Notes: generated by a model from the letters alone, not told the origin. Positions 10,687-23,019 are shown, counted from the first letter of the stretch. The stretch is DNA of 64,000 nt from Lophium mytilinum (GCA_010093605.1 MU004195.1:1197736-1261735), one strand, 5' to 3'. Made by a program: numbers and translations.

Positions 10687-10701
10687 CATGCTGACAGCAT
10701 G
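10687..10701. promoter_or_regulatory. 15 bp perfect palindrome in the AYR1-like promoter
   Basis: CATGCTG-A-CAGCATG: two 7 bp arms around one base, lying between two TATATAA-like strings about 160 bp upstream of the ATG. This looks like a dimeric transcription-factor site, but no factor can be named. Confidence 0.35.
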
Positions 10702-10705
10702 CCCG

Positions 10706-10714
10706 CTTTATATA
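10706..10714 (-). promoter_or_regulatory. TATA box of the AYR1-like SDR
   Basis: Minus-strand TATATAAAG about 185 bp upstream of the ATG at 10527. A second TATATAAGG lies about 30 bp closer to the gene. Confidence 0.45.
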
Positions 10715-11204
10715 GCCATTGATTACCTGATTTTAGGCCCCTCCACTCGACTCTAAACTTCTCACTCGGGCCGACTTACCTATTTCAGAATGCGCTCATG
10801 CAGCTGCCGTCAGCAGAGCCTAGCGATAGGCCAAAAGAGCGATCAAGTCGCCAGCATCGGATTGTGCGAATCATCCTCGTCTGCTCAGAGTTAGAGGATG
10901 TTCTTGTGCAGTTGATGAAGAGATTCGGGAGGTTGGAACACAATCCTGGTCATTGTGGACGCTAATCCAGAAGGAGCTGCGGTCACGTGATACTGATAGG
11001 TAGAAGGCTGCAAAAGCTTTGTTGTCTGTGGGGTGTGACAGCTTTATGGGACCTCACAAGAATTCGTGCAGCGATGCCACCTTCAGCAAATCCCCGATTG
11101 TGGAGGTGTGGAGAAGAACTAACTTCGAGAGCCCCCACTATGAGCCCTGGTGGGCTTTTGGATTTTAGAATACGAGGTAAAGGGCAACGCAGTGAATTTC
11201 AGAC
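10715..11204. other. Intergenic region without recognised gene
   Basis: 490 bp of promoter-distal sequence between the AYR1-like promoter and a repeat block. The one longer open frame (10987-11214) has no recognisable content. Confidence 0.35.
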
Positions 11205-11465
11205 TACCTTTTGACGTAGCTAATAATAGCTGGGGCACCCCTTACAGTGCTTTTTAGTGAGCAAGGGTGGAGCCTGAGGAGTGCGAAATCCGTATGCCTA
11301 GAATCGAAGACCTAGTGCTGTATGGAGAGAATACGTTGCGTCAACGTACAGGGAATCAGGCTACCCTTTGACGTAGCTGATAACTAGCTGGGGCGCCCCT
11401 TACAGTGGTGTCAAGCGAGCAAGACTGGAGCCCGAGAAGTGCAATGTCCGTATATGGTGGGAGCT
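11205..11465 (+). repeat. Two copies of the dispersed ~150 bp repeat
   Basis: Each copy contains a core like CTTTTGACGTAGCT..AGCTGGGGC(A/G)CCCCTTACAGTG followed by a GAGCAAG-rich segment and a GTCCGTAT-like end. Cores start near 11210 and 11361, so the period is about 151 bp. The cores match the arrays at 27.0-28.0 kb (inverted) and 30.8-32.6 kb (same orientation), so this is one dispersed family. Confidence 0.7.
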
Positions 11466-11739
11466 GAAAGGACTTAGGCATGGGACTTTGCTCTCTTCCA
11501 GCAACGATCATCATCATGCACCAGATCGATTACTCTTCTTCGGTCATCTTTAAAGACTCTCTCCATCGTAGTCTCATTCAGTCATTGACACTACAATATA
11601 CCCCTTCACATCATCGGGAAGAAGAAAGATTGCAGTTCATCACCGCTCCCTTTCCTCCCCCACTCCACCACGCGAACTCCATCGCGGCTCAATACAACTG
11701 GTTTGTTAACCGCCCCCATAAGCTGGAAGCATTTGAATT

Positions 11740-12056
11740 TTTTGATCCACCACTCCATCCTTGGTGTTGAGAAACGTTTCTGATCCACCACTCCTCCACT
11801 CCATAAGTTCTCGAAATCGCAAATGTTGATCCACCACCTCCTCCAAGAGCACCCCTCCAGAACGACTGAAAGGCGGTTTTATCCGCCACTCCCGCTCCTC
11901 CATAAACCTCGTCGATATGGCGAGTTGATCCACCACCCAGCACACTCCCACACAATTCCATCGTTCTCGAAGGAAGCCAGTTTGATCCACCCCCCTTCCC
12001 CACTCCTCCACCACTCATTGGCGTCTACCGTCTTCTTGGCTTGATCCACCACCTCC
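11740..12056 (+). repeat. GATCCACCAC(C)TCC minisatellite
   Basis: The motif TTGATCCACCACTCC or a close variant occurs about seven times, starting near 11743, 11782, 11828, 11880, 11937, 11984 and 12043, at 39-59 bp spacing, with pyrimidine-rich filler. Open frames through it (e.g. 11689-12018, minus) are low-complexity Gly/Trp strings caused by the repeat. Confidence 0.7.
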
Positions 12057-12832
12057 ACTTCATTGACGTTACGGACGTGCCCTTTTCGACACACCGCCAC
12101 CAGAGGAGCCGTCATCATCGTCGCTCGGTGATTTCGACTCCATAGCATGCGCCTCGCGGTCTTTTCGAACCAGCCCCCTAAACTCCCTCCCATGTCTCTG
12201 AAGACTGCAGAGCGGGGAGCCGAGGGCTTTACATACTCCCAGTAGAAAAGATTCCGCGCAAGATTAGTCACCGGCACGTGAACCGCACGTATTCCGCACG
12301 ACCCACGATATCTCAAAGCTCACAAGATAAGACGGGGATGTCACGCGCCGTCGTCACGTATCAAGATAAGAGAAATCGACGAATCGGTCGACTAAATGCT
12401 TTGGACGTTATATTTCTACATACTTTGACATTGGCATACTCGGTCCTCGAATCCTGATAATACAAGCGCGGGCTAGAAACGTTGGCATGGTGAATCATTC
12501 CCCCCTCTCTGCTGGTGTTGGAAGCGTACAAGTGATGGTAGCTAGGAAGGAAAGGAGGAAGGGAAGAGACGGAACAAGCGTGAAAAAGAAATGAGGGACT
12601 GCGGTGGAGTATTCGTGATGTCGTATTCTTTGGTGATGAGGCGTAGGAGGAAAGGTATGGGAGGAGAAGCTCGAGAAAGATAGTGGCGGTGAGCGAACGG
12701 AGTATAAACAAAAAAAAAGGGAAGCCGAATAGAACGCCCAAAGTCAATGCCACATATCAGACCTCCAGGCGCCGTAGAAAAGTCCACTTCATGATAATGA
12801 TACAGGCCTCTGTCCATCACCTTAATGCCCGA
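12057..12832. other. 3' flank of the receptor-like gene
   Basis: 776 bp downstream of the seven-TM gene's stop. Open frames at 12361-12753 and 12542-12820 (minus) look hydrophobic and low-complexity and are not supported as genes. The distal part of the 3' UTR probably lies here. Confidence 0.35.
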
Positions 12833-15098
12833 CTAGATCCACCCCCCTTCTTTAGGCGGACTCCTCGCCATCGTGCCCTCTCCCAGCCCGACTCCCTTTC
12901 CTGTCGGACTCCTCACCGGGCTCCTCACGCCTTTCTCCTTTGGCGACACAACGCTTGCCGGACTGACTGGATTCATTCTTAGCCCACTTAGCCCCACTGG
13001 CTTCAGCGGTGGCGGCACTGCACTCCCCCTTGGCGTAGGCGGAAGTACCTTATTCCTCGCCGCCTGCAGATAACTCCCGCTATTCTGCGGCGTGATCATT
13101 GAGAACGCCGGGCTCACCACAGCGGGAGCGGGTGCTTGGGGCGGCTCATTGGTCTGCCTCGGGAGATCTACAACCGAGTTTGAATTTGAGTTGTTGGAAG
13201 ACGAGAGGTCAGAGGGTGCTTGGATAGGTAATCCGAGGGATTCAGAGCCGCTGGAGTCGTTCGACTCGTTGCGGCGGAGGTTGCCCGGTTTCTGTGACTG
13301 AGGCATGCGTGTCGAGGTGATGAAGTCTGCGGCAGCAATCGCGGCCGGGGCGACAGAGAAGCGGAGGCCGATCTGGACGGTGGCACTGCTGTCATTACTG
13401 TCGTCGCGGCGATGGCGTTGGGTGGAGAAGAGCGGGGGTGGGGGATTCAACCACTGGAGAGAGGCTTCGTGGACGTCGGTTACCGAGGGGGCGGTGCTCA
13501 TAGCGGAGGCAGCAGTCTGGCGCTTAGCGATTGAGGAGAAGGCGGGCTGCTTTGAGGCAGAGGGAGGGGTGTAGATCGTGGCTGGGAGACGGGGTATTTC
13601 TTCTGCACGAGTAGGGAAGAGGGAATAGCTCGATTTGGCGCGTTTGTGGCTGAAGTTTGCTGTGAAGCGGTTGCCCTCTGCTGAGAGGGGCGCTGGTGGG
13701 AGTGGCCATTTCGATGGATCGACTCCGCGGGGGGTTGGGGTCATCGGGCTTTTGACTGACTGTGGTTCCTTTTCGGGACGGTTGTAGTAATCCATCTCTT
13801 CTGGTTCACCGTCCATGCGTTGTTTTTCGCGTACAAGGCCATCCTGGCTAGCCGGTCGGTTCATCATTGGCCCGCTGATGTTCATCTCGAGGTCGCTTGG
13901 TCCGAAGAAACGTAGCTTGGGACGTTTCTGCCATGGAACGCCAACTGGCTTGATGACCATTCGGCTCGCATTCACGCGAAGGAATAGGTGGATAAAGGAA
14001 ATGAAGATGCCAGAACTGAACAACGGGATTTCTGCGATTCTGCCAGTAGCGAGAGATTCGTCTAGATCGTGACGGCGTACTTGAATGTGGAATGGAAGGA
14101 TGAGTGCCTGCTGAGGTTAGACATGAACACAAGGGACTAAATGTGGAGACTCACGTATACAATCGTGGCTGCGCAAAGGTAGTAGCACATCCGAGAAGCT
14201 GCAATCCGCTCGTTCGGATCCACATTGATGCTTCGCATGAGTTGCATACTGATAACGGCAGCGAGAATAAGAAAAGCGAAGACAAAGACTACGATTATGA
14301 CCAGAGTAATGAACTCGTAGCGAATGGGAAACCAAATCAAGCTGCCAATGCAGTGATCCGGGCTCGCCCAGACGACCGTCGGAAGGAAGGTGAGAATTAG
14401 CAGAAACGTGACGACTCCTAAGCAGATCCTCGTCGTCCATCTGCTACGCGGAGCAAACCGATCAGTTCTGAGACCTCTGATTGCCACTTCTGCCCCGAAA
14501 ACTATATGCAAATATCCTAGGAGGAAGAGGGCTGCAAATAAAGGTCAGCAATGCAATACTATTGAAGCCATGTCTTTTGTTTTGTCCTACCAGGATATGT
14601 GGCCATGGCAATGCCCCTACATCCTCTGATTACAAGACTATCAAGGGCAGTGCTCTGCACCGTTATGAAAACAATATCCTGTATTGCGATTCCCGAGGCG
14701 AGAACGAGGGGAAAGACTTCGGCAGGGTGTACGTTAGTTAAGAAACCGAGCTTTCTATACAATGTTAGCTTAGCCGATGGAGAATTGTAAGGTACAAACC
14801 TCGGTCGTAAAGGAACTTGATATGCTGCCACTCGTCGAGCATCGTTCAATATTCGTGCAATCATCAACAACACTAAAGCCAGACTGAACGCTCCCAGCGT
14901 GACGTGCATTGTTCTCAAGGTCTGTACTTGAGCTAGCTGTAGGCTCTTGATCACCTGCTTGGTATGGTTCGTCTTTGGCCACGTAGTGCCCGAGTTTGCA
15001 AGTGTCGAATTAACTGTTCCGTTCGAAGCGGCCTTGATGACGGAGTTCTGGCCTCGCTCGACGAGCTCGGCGACGACGGCAGCGCCCCATCTTTCCAT
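12833..15098 (-). CDS. Seven-transmembrane GPCR-like protein with long Ser/Pro-rich tail
   Basis: Predicted plasma-membrane receptor of 705 residues. Exons: 15098-14800, 14754-14591, 14531-14155, 14110-12833; the three introns are 45, 59 and 44 bp. Splicing rebuilds PLRPRKLGF, ATYPALFLLGYLHIVFGAEV and TIVYQALILPFHI. The N-terminus (1-60) has N-glycosylation sequons (NGT, NST, NHT). Seven hydrophobic segments follow near residues 62-85, 112-136, 147-171, 188-210, 228-252, 268-290 and 304-327. The tail (330-705) is cytosolic by the N-out prediction and rich in Ser, Pro and Asn, with repeated short phrases such as RRDDSNDSS / RRNESNDSS. Ligand and G-protein coupling are unknown; a non-receptor multi-span protein cannot be excluded. 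A near-identical ~75 bp piece of the tail recurs at 23020-23095. Confidence 0.8.
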
Positions 15099-16948
15099 AT
15101 TGTAGCCGCGCTCGAGGAATGTGCAAGAAGGAAAGGACTCTCGCTGAGGACCAGCAGCGGCTAAAAGAGTGAGAAAATTAGGAAACCATGGAGACAGAAG
15201 ACTGATGAACGTGAGAAGAACACCCGTTCAATTGTCAGACAAAGGCCAGCTTGGTTGAATCTGCCAGCAGTGAGTAGAACGAAAAGAGCGTCAGAGCATG
15301 AAGGCTGTCGGCCAGCAACACCATATGAGACGGCAAAAGGTATATGAGGAGCGCCTGACTTGAAGGAGGGTAGCAGAGAGTTTCGTGACAGCGGTCCTGC
15401 GGCGTTTGCCATTCCAGTAGCTGCGCGGGAAGCATTAGCACCGTCCAGCCTAGGTGATGTCAGTTCCGAAGTGGTGGGCGCTAGGTCGAGAAAGGGTTTC
15501 AAGCTCATGCAAGTCCTGGTCATGGTGGAGGGCCATGCTGTGCGGGTGAAGGAGACCCGGCCGAGGGCCGCAGCATGCTGCAAGCCACCCGCCATGTGGT
15601 AATTGAGCCGTGCTGTGTCCATGCTGCGAGGCTGCTACGTACCCGCGCGCGACGACACGGCGGGCTCCGATGGTAGCAAAATGAGGTCGTCAGTCGAAAA
15701 ACATTAGTGAAGGAATCCGCCCATGCTACTTTTGCTTCCAGCATGCTTCTCTCGGGGTCTGTAGAACAGCTAGTGCTCGCCGCCCCGCCCTTGAAAACTT
15801 GAAAAGTCTGTTTGGGCAGCGGCTGGTGCAGAGGTGGCGGTTGCTGGAGAGAGGGGAGGTGGGGGAGCGCCTTCAGACGTCTTGCGGTTTGGGATTGCAG
15901 CAGACAGAAGGGTGAAACGCGTGGGACGGCAGACATGGGACGAAGCGAGAACTCGGAACGGCAAAGACTCAGACGGTAGCGAACGCTTGTTCAGTATGCA
16001 TAATATAGAGCGGACATATGAGAAGGAAGTAGAAGCAACGCCGCGCGTGCTGGATAGACATTGGATGGAATGATATTGGGGATGCTGGAGCAATCCCCAC
16101 TGGCCGTCTGAGCGAAGGCGCCCAGGCCCAGATACCAAGCTCGTCCCGGGCGCGATCATAGCAGCGGTAATAATAGCGCTGAGTCTAGAGCGTGAAGTCT
16201 GGCGTAAATCTTGGACGTGCGAGGATGACGAAGTGGACGGTGATAGCTAGTGTTGCAAAAGGTGAACGTCCTTCAGGACACTCGCATCATCTTCGACGCC
16301 AGTGGCTGGAGAATGCCGCGCTGTCGTCGCGTCACGGCTGCAAGACCACCTGGCATTCTCATGATGGACCCTCGATAAGGCCTTCTCGGAGTGCTGGTGG
16401 TGGGATGCGTGGCGGGGTGTGTGAGGGTTGAGGAGGTGGAGTTTCAGGGAGGTCAATCGCTCGTGTGGAGAGGCTACGGAGGGCCCCTGCGTTTCGGAAG
16501 CATCAGCCACCTGGGCATGCTTCACCAACCACGGCGAGTAGGTAATCTCATTGCATCTTGCTCCGCGAAAGAAGGCTGGCAGGGCTGGCCGCTGAACTAA
16601 TATATCGGATGCTATCCGAGAAGATGCATTGGACAGCCCTGACTCGAATCATTCTAGAATACTATTCCAGTAGGTTGCCACCATCCCGCTCTCCGCAACG
16701 GATGACAGGTGTTTGCATATCACAGTTTAGGAAAACAACCGGCCGATGCCAAAGATGCCCCTTTATTGAACTAGTCTGATAGCTGCCACTGCAATTATGC
16801 TTTAGAAAGGTAAAAACGGAACAAAGAGTTGGGTATCATGTTGAATCGCCCATCACTTGATGCTCGAACAAGTGATTGCTTTTGAAGCCGCCGACGCTAC
16901 TCAATGCCCAATGCCTGTATTATGCTATCCTCTGCTCCCTGCTGCCCC
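15099..16948. other. Intergenic region, 1.85 kb, without recognised gene
   Basis: Lies between the start of the receptor-like gene and the 3' end of SER1. Several open frames of 60-150 codons occur on both strands (e.g. 15161-15622 minus and 15770-16159 minus), but they overlap each other and show no recognisable domain. I treat the region as promoter, 5' leader and spacer. A short or fast-evolving gene cannot be excluded. Confidence 0.4.
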
Positions 16949-18417
16949 TTAGGCCGCCTCTGCATAGTCCTCGAGGTAGGCCACAAGTTTCTTTGCGCCG
17001 TCCAAGGACACGGCATTATCTGTCAATTGATAGCGGGTTAGCGCATCTGATGTTGCTGGCGACGCCTTTCACGTGTTTTGGGGCTGTGAATGTTGCAACC
17101 AATGTCATGGATTCGGTGAACGGGTGTCTCATAGTCGAGGCAACTGCCAGAAAAGTCGTAGGGCATGCTATCGCTTATGATAATGAGATTGAGCCACTTA
17201 CAATTGCTAGCACGAATTCCACCCACGCTCCGATGCCCTTTGAGACCCAGCAGCCCTACTTTCTCAGCTCCGGTCAAGAACGCTTTCTCCTTCTCAGCGT
17301 CACCCCCGTTGACTCTGAAGCAGATGTTCATCCGGCTACGGGCTGACTTGTGCGGCACTACGCGGTACACCTCAGAATATTTGTCAAGAACCCCATATAT
17401 CATTGCTGCCTTGTCGTTCGAGACCTCTTCCTGACCGCTGATCTTCTTGACCCCGTACGTTGACTCGAGCCCAGACATGACCTGACCAGCGATCCAGACG
17501 TCGAAGATCGGCAGCGTGTTATACAGGCTGTTGTTCTTCGCAATAGTGGGCCAATCCAAAACAATCGGGCCCACAGGCAGCCCCAACGCCCTCAGCAGCT
17601 CGGGATCAGCCGTGGCAGAAGCCGGTGGGAGCAGCGATTTCCGTAGTATGACAATTGTTATCCCGGTGTTGCCAATGTTCTTCTGGGCCCCGCCGAAGAT
17701 GACGGCATACTTGCTCACGTCGACCTTGCGGCTGATGAAGTTGGACGACATGTCTGCGACAACGAGTGGCGCGTTTTCCTCTTCAAGGCTCTTCGGGAAT
17801 GCCGGGAACTCCACACCGTCGACGGTCTCGTTGTCGCAGAAGTAGGTGAACGCAGCTTTTTTTGAGGGGGTCCACTCCGACTCAGGTGGGATAACGCCAA
17901 ATTTGCCGTCGTTCGCTTTCCTCGAGTCCACAGCTACGTTGACATGTTTAGCTCCTACCAGCCTCGCTGCCTCTTGTGATGCTTTTAGTGACCACGATCC
18001 CGTTACTAGGTAGTCCAGCTTGAGCTCTTCGGCGACCTCTTTCTGCAGCCTCTTAAAAACCGCATCACCCCACGTTTTCACGCTTCCTGAGCTGCCAAGC
18101 TCCTGCTCAGCTGCCTTTACTCGTCGCTGTTCCACCCAGATTGACACCAGATTATACACGACTGCGCTGAACTCGCCACTGCCGCCGCTTTGTAGAAACA
18201 GGATCTCGTAGTCTTCGGGGATGTCGAGGAGCTTTGCGAGAGAGGCTTTCGTGTTGGCTAGGATCTCGTTGGCATCGGGAGAGCGGTGGGAGATTTCGCA
18301 GATGCCAATGCCTTTGTCTTTGTAGTTGAGGAGGACTTTGGCGGCTTCTTCGAGTACGTTGGTGGGGAGGGGCGCGGGGCCAGCGCCGAAGTAGTGCACG
18401 TCCGAGCGGGCTACCAT
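16949..18417 (-). CDS. SER1: Phosphoserine aminotransferase
   Basis: PLP enzyme that converts 3-phosphohydroxypyruvate and glutamate to phosphoserine and 2-oxoglutarate, the second step of serine synthesis. The protein is 428 residues, normal for fungi. Exon 1 is 18417-17202; the intron is 17201-17020 (182 bp, GTAAGT donor); exon 2 is 17019-16949. Splicing joins GGIRASN to YNAVSLDGAKKLVAYLEDYAEAA, the expected C-terminus. Seen: HYFGAGPAPLPTNVLEEA at the N-terminus, HRS motif in EISHRSPD, the LQSGGSGEF phosphate-binding stretch, SSNFISRKVDVSKYAVIFGGAQKN with the PLP lysine, and GLKGHRSVGG. Reading through the intron stays open to about 17038, giving a possible alternative tail. It shares a 383 bp divergent promoter with LYS4. 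Confidence 0.97.
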
Positions 18418-18800
18418 AGTGTCAATTGAGGTTATCTAGGTGTCTGAGTTGTAGAGATAGCGATACGACTAGATAGAGGCGTTAATGAAGGTGTGAGGGT
18501 CGATGCGGAATTTGCGTGGAGGGATGAGATGACTCCATCACGAAAGCCGACTTCGGATGCAAACAAATGACGGGGAGCTAGCAATTCCGCGTGACAAGCA
18601 ATGGATTTTGTCATAGCAAATGCACCCCACACTCAAATCGCGGGGCAACATAGAAAGACTTTGCTGGCCAATTGCAGAGGAGCAATATACGTGACGAGAT
18701 TGACGCCGATTCGGAGGAGAATTGCGGCTTGGCAGACACCCCCGGCCGAAGAATTTCGAAACTCAACACCACGAGTCTGTCACTATATGCCACTGTCCGG
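18418..18800. promoter_or_regulatory. Divergent promoter between SER1 and LYS4
   Basis: 383 bp between two amino-acid-biosynthesis genes. It holds one near-match to the Gcn4/CPC1 site: ATGACTCC at 18529-18536 against the ATGACTCA core. A single near-match is weak evidence for general amino acid control, which would be expected on biological grounds. No clear TATA box was seen. Confidence 0.4.
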
Positions 18801-21369
18801 ATGGCGATGACAACACGCGTGGGGAGGCTGCTGAGCCGTCGCACAACTCTGGTAAGCCCCAAACAACTCCAATTGCACCCTCGGCACCGGCTAACAACCA
18901 CAGTTTCGACCAAGCATACCTTTCCGACCGGCCGCCGCATATATACGGCCATGGACCGCTATCCGACAGCTCTCTAAGACTACATATGGCTTAGATAGCC
19001 CCGACGTCTTTCCCTCCATGAAAGACGGCCCCGGTGCCGACTTCCTCTCAACCTTCCAAACCACGACCACTATTCCTCAAACTCTCACCGAGAAGATCGT
19101 TCAAAAATATGCGGTCGATATCGCGCCTGGGAAGACCCTCAGATCCGGAGATTATGTCTCCCTCAAGCCACACCGATGTATGACTCATGACAATACCTGG
19201 CCGGTGGCTTTGAAATTCATGTCTATTGGAGCTTCCAAAATCGACAACCCAGACCAGATCGTCATGACTCTAGACCACGATGTTCAGAACAAGAGCGAGA
19301 AGAACCTCACAAAATATCGGCAGATTGAAGAGTTTGCCAGAAAGCAGGACGTCCGCTTTTACCCTGCTGGCAGAGGCATTGGTCATCAAATAATGGTAGA
19401 GGAGGGCTACGCTTGGCCCGGGACCCTCGCCGTAGCTTCTGACAGCCACACAAACATGTACGGAGGCATTGGATGTCTGGGCACGCCAGTGGTGCGGACC
19501 GACGCAGCGAGTATCTGGGCAACGGGCCGGACCTGGTGGCAGATCCCACCTGTGGCCAAAGTGAACTTCACAGGAACTCTACCTGAAGGAGTCACAGGGA
19601 AGGATGTCATTGTTGCGCTATGCGGCCTGTTCAACAACGATCAGGTTCTCAACCATGCCATCGAGTTTACTGGAAGTCAAGAAACGCTGCGCAGTCTCCC
19701 CGTTGACCACCGGCTAGCTATCGCGAACATGACCACCGAGTGGGGCGCTCTTACTGGTCTCTTCCCAATCGATTCTGTACTTCATGGGTGGCTGCGAGCA
19801 AAGGCCACAGAAGCTGCCATGTATGAGTCCGAGTCACAACTTATCGACACTAGTGCGAGCAAGCAGTTCCAGCACTCGGAAATCGATAAGCTTTTCAAAG
19901 CTACCGGAATCGCAGGTCAACAAACTGGTCCCATCTTTACCCCAGCTCTCAGCGCGGACAAAGGTGCAACTTATGCTAAAGAGCTCTTCCTTGATCTCTC
20001 AAGTCTTTCGCCCTACGTGGCAGGTCCGAACTCTGTCAAGGTTGCCACACCTCTCAAGGACCTTCAGGCGCAGGATATCACTGTTAACAAAGCTTACCTC
20101 GTTTCTTGCACCAACTCCCGTGCTTCAGATATCGCATCTGCTGCCAAAGTATTCAAAGACGCTGCAGCAGCAAATGACGGCAAGATTCCGAGAGTCCCTT
20201 CTCACGTGAATTTCTACATTGCCGCAGCATCGCTTCAGGAACAACGTGCCGCTGAGGAACAAGGAGATTGGCAAGTGCTTCTTGAAGCTGGAGCACAGCC
20301 TCTCCCCTCTGGATGCGGACCTTGCATTGGTCTCGGCACTGGGCTTCTGGAGCCAGGCGAAGTCGGTATCAGCGCTAGCAATCGCAATTTCAAAGGCCGT
20401 ATGGGCTCCACAGATGCCAAAGCATATCTAGCTAGCCCTGAAGTCGTAGCGGCCAGCGCACTCTCGGGAAAGATATCAGGACCCGGATGGTACGAACCAC
20501 CCGCTGATTGGGCCGGTGTGCAGCTCGGAGAGGGCGACGGCATCAAGGATGAAGACCGCATGATGACCATCGAGGATTTGCTCGAGAAAGTCATCAGGCA
20601 AGCAGACGAAATGATCGAGTCTGTCGAGCCAGCCGAGACCTCAGCCGCTTCCAACATACCACCAACTCCCGAGTCGGAAAGCCTCACGACCATCCTCCCT
20701 GGTTTCCCTGAAAAGATCGGCGGCGAAATCGTTTTCGTGGATGCTGATAACATCAACACCGACGCCATCTACCCGGGCAAATACACGTACCAAGACGACG
20801 TTCCCCGCGACGTCATGGCCGAAGTGTGCATGGAGAACTACGACACCACCTTCCGCTCCACCGCCAAGGCCGGCGATATTCTCGTCGCTGGTTTCAACTT
20901 CGGGTGTGGAAGTAGCAGAGAGCAGGCCGCAACCGCAATTCTCGCCAAGGGAATCCCACTCGTGGTTGCTGGCAGCTTCGGGAACATATTCAGCCGCAAC
21001 AGCATCAACAACGCGCTTATGGGCGTTGAGGTGCCAAAGCTCACGAACCGTCTCCGTGAGGTGTTCTCGGAGAAAGAGGTTTCGTCAAACCAGCAGGACA
21101 TCACAGAGCCAGAGAAGAACAGCGACTCGCTGGACTCGCCGAAACCGGGCCCGGTCGCACAGCCTGCGCAAGCTAAGCAACTGACCCGCCGGACCGGGTG
21201 GACGCTGGAGTGGGATGTCAAGCGGAGTAGGGTCAATGTCCAAGAAGGCCCTGGAGGTGAGTCGTGGAGTGTCAAGGTTGGCGAGCTACCGCCGAATGTG
21301 CAAGAGATTATTGCGCTTGGTGGGTTGGAGAACTGGGTCAAGAACAAGATTGGGATGGGTCAGGCCTAG
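18801..21369 (+). CDS. LYS4: Homoaconitase, mitochondrial
   Basis: Fe-S hydro-lyase that interconverts homocitrate/homoaconitate and homoisocitrate in the fungal alpha-aminoadipate lysine pathway. Exon 1 is 18801-18851 (17 codons), the 52 bp intron is 18852-18903, and exon 2 is 18904-21369; total 838 residues. The first ~50 residues are Arg/Ser-rich without acids, a mitochondrial presequence. Cluster cysteines are in SCTNSR and SGCGPCIG. The swivel domain has [31 protein letters not shown] and [11 protein letters not shown], closely matching yeast Lys4 rather than aconitase. It is longer than yeast Lys4 (693), with an acidic/Ser-rich insert near residues 575-610 and another near 735-770 ([15 protein letters not shown] region). 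The 5' exon was found by extending the open frame upstream to an ATG after an intron. Confidence 0.96.
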
Positions 21370-23019
21370 ATGAGACTAGTGGAGTGTAAAACAAAAAGGT
21401 GAGGTCGGCTGGGGTCAAAAGGAGGATGCATGTAGTTAGATTTTGTGCTTGTACATAGTATACCCACGTTTCATTTCAGCATCTCGTTTCTTGCGTTTGT
21501 CAATGGTACCAACTCAAGCTTATCATTTCTGCTACCTCCAGGGGCTCCTCAGGCTCCTTCCTACCCCCGCCAAACTCAACAGCCACAGGCCCGATCTGAG
21601 GGGCGCGAGAAGGAGTCATCACCTCAGCATCCAGAATCTCCTAATGGGTTAACAACAGAGTGTTTTGGATCGTAATAAGGAACATCAGGTCAAGGAAGAA
21701 TGAATGTTTAGTATTGTCTTACAATCGACAACAATAGGTGTGTAGTTAGGAGTTGATGAAGCTAAGTACAGAAGCACGAAATGCGATTTCCTTTTTACAA
21801 ATATCGGCTCACAGTATTACATAAACGGCGGTTCAGTCGAGGCTTGATATTGGAAGAAATGGAACGACTTTAGAGAAGGCTAATGATAATCGCTGAAGGG
21901 GCGAACAGATGGTCCGTCTTGTATGGGTATCGATGTTATGGCTTCCACCTCTAGATACCCTGTCATACGACAGTTTTGTGGTCAATGCCTCCCCCACTAA
22001 CTGTCACGAACAGTAAATGCCTGGGCCGTCGTTCTTTTGAGCTGTTTATAGAAATTTTCCAACTTAGTGTAGCTTTATAGTCCTAGCCTTGAAAAACGAT
22101 AAGGGCCTACTTGTAAGTCTGTTTTATTACGGTCATTGTTTTGCGACCTCGGGAAAATTGGATGTTGTAATAAAGTTCGTCCACGTGTCGAGGGCTGGTG
22201 CCAAGGCAAACATCGGACTTCTCCGCGCCCCCCACAACCTCCCAGCCTCCTTTCCATCCCGTGTCACCTCAGAATGCACACCTACACGCTACCCGCGAAA
22301 ACTTGGACGTACCCCAATAGTATTTGAAGAATGGTCAGTATTACCCGCTGAGCAGTACTGATTTATTGACACACTTTAGAACAGCCCCGACGTCGGTCGT
22401 ACAACAACTGCAACCAGGTAATACTTAAGCAAGCTGCGTATACGTTGGTCGCATGGAAAGCAAGCCTAGCAGGCAATCGGCAATAGTTCTGTTAGACAGC
22501 ATGCCGATTAGTAGGTGGCCCCATCGGTGGGACTCTGGATCTGTGTTGCGATTGGCTCTATCATAACTTTCAAGATAGCATTTCCTTTTCCGCTTCAATG
22601 ATAAGTGCAAGACACTAGAAAGAAGATCTGAAAACCCCTCCATTTCATTCGTAACATGAGTCTATGGCTACGATAACTTCCGAATTGTGATTCGATACGA
22701 TGATACCTAACCCAAATCAAGCCTATCATTTCAGAGGGCCTTCCCTTCAACACACTCCCCGTTTACGGCTTGACGAAGCCGGCAGGGGTGGTCTCACTCA
22801 TCCATCTGTTTTTCTGTTGGTATGTACCAAATCCTGGCTGTATCGACATCATCGACGAGCTCGACATGCTCGTTGCAGCGCTACGCGCTTTCCCGCACTG
22901 CCACGGATCGACAAATAAAACACTCTCAGGCGGGGTGTGGTGACTGTGCAGACTCTTCAGTCCATCGTTCGAGTAATGTATGTATCTCCATATGCGGCAT
23001 CTATACCAGAGCCTCTGGC
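21370..23019. other. Intergenic region without recognised gene
   Basis: 1.65 kb downstream of LYS4. Open frames are all under 100 codons and unrecognisable. The LYS4 3' UTR should occupy the first few hundred bases. Confidence 0.4.

Noticed and set aside
15161-16159. Overlapping minus-strand frames upstream of the receptor gene
   Set aside because: Considered as extra 5' exons or a small mitochondrial protein, but no domain or splice chain supports either.
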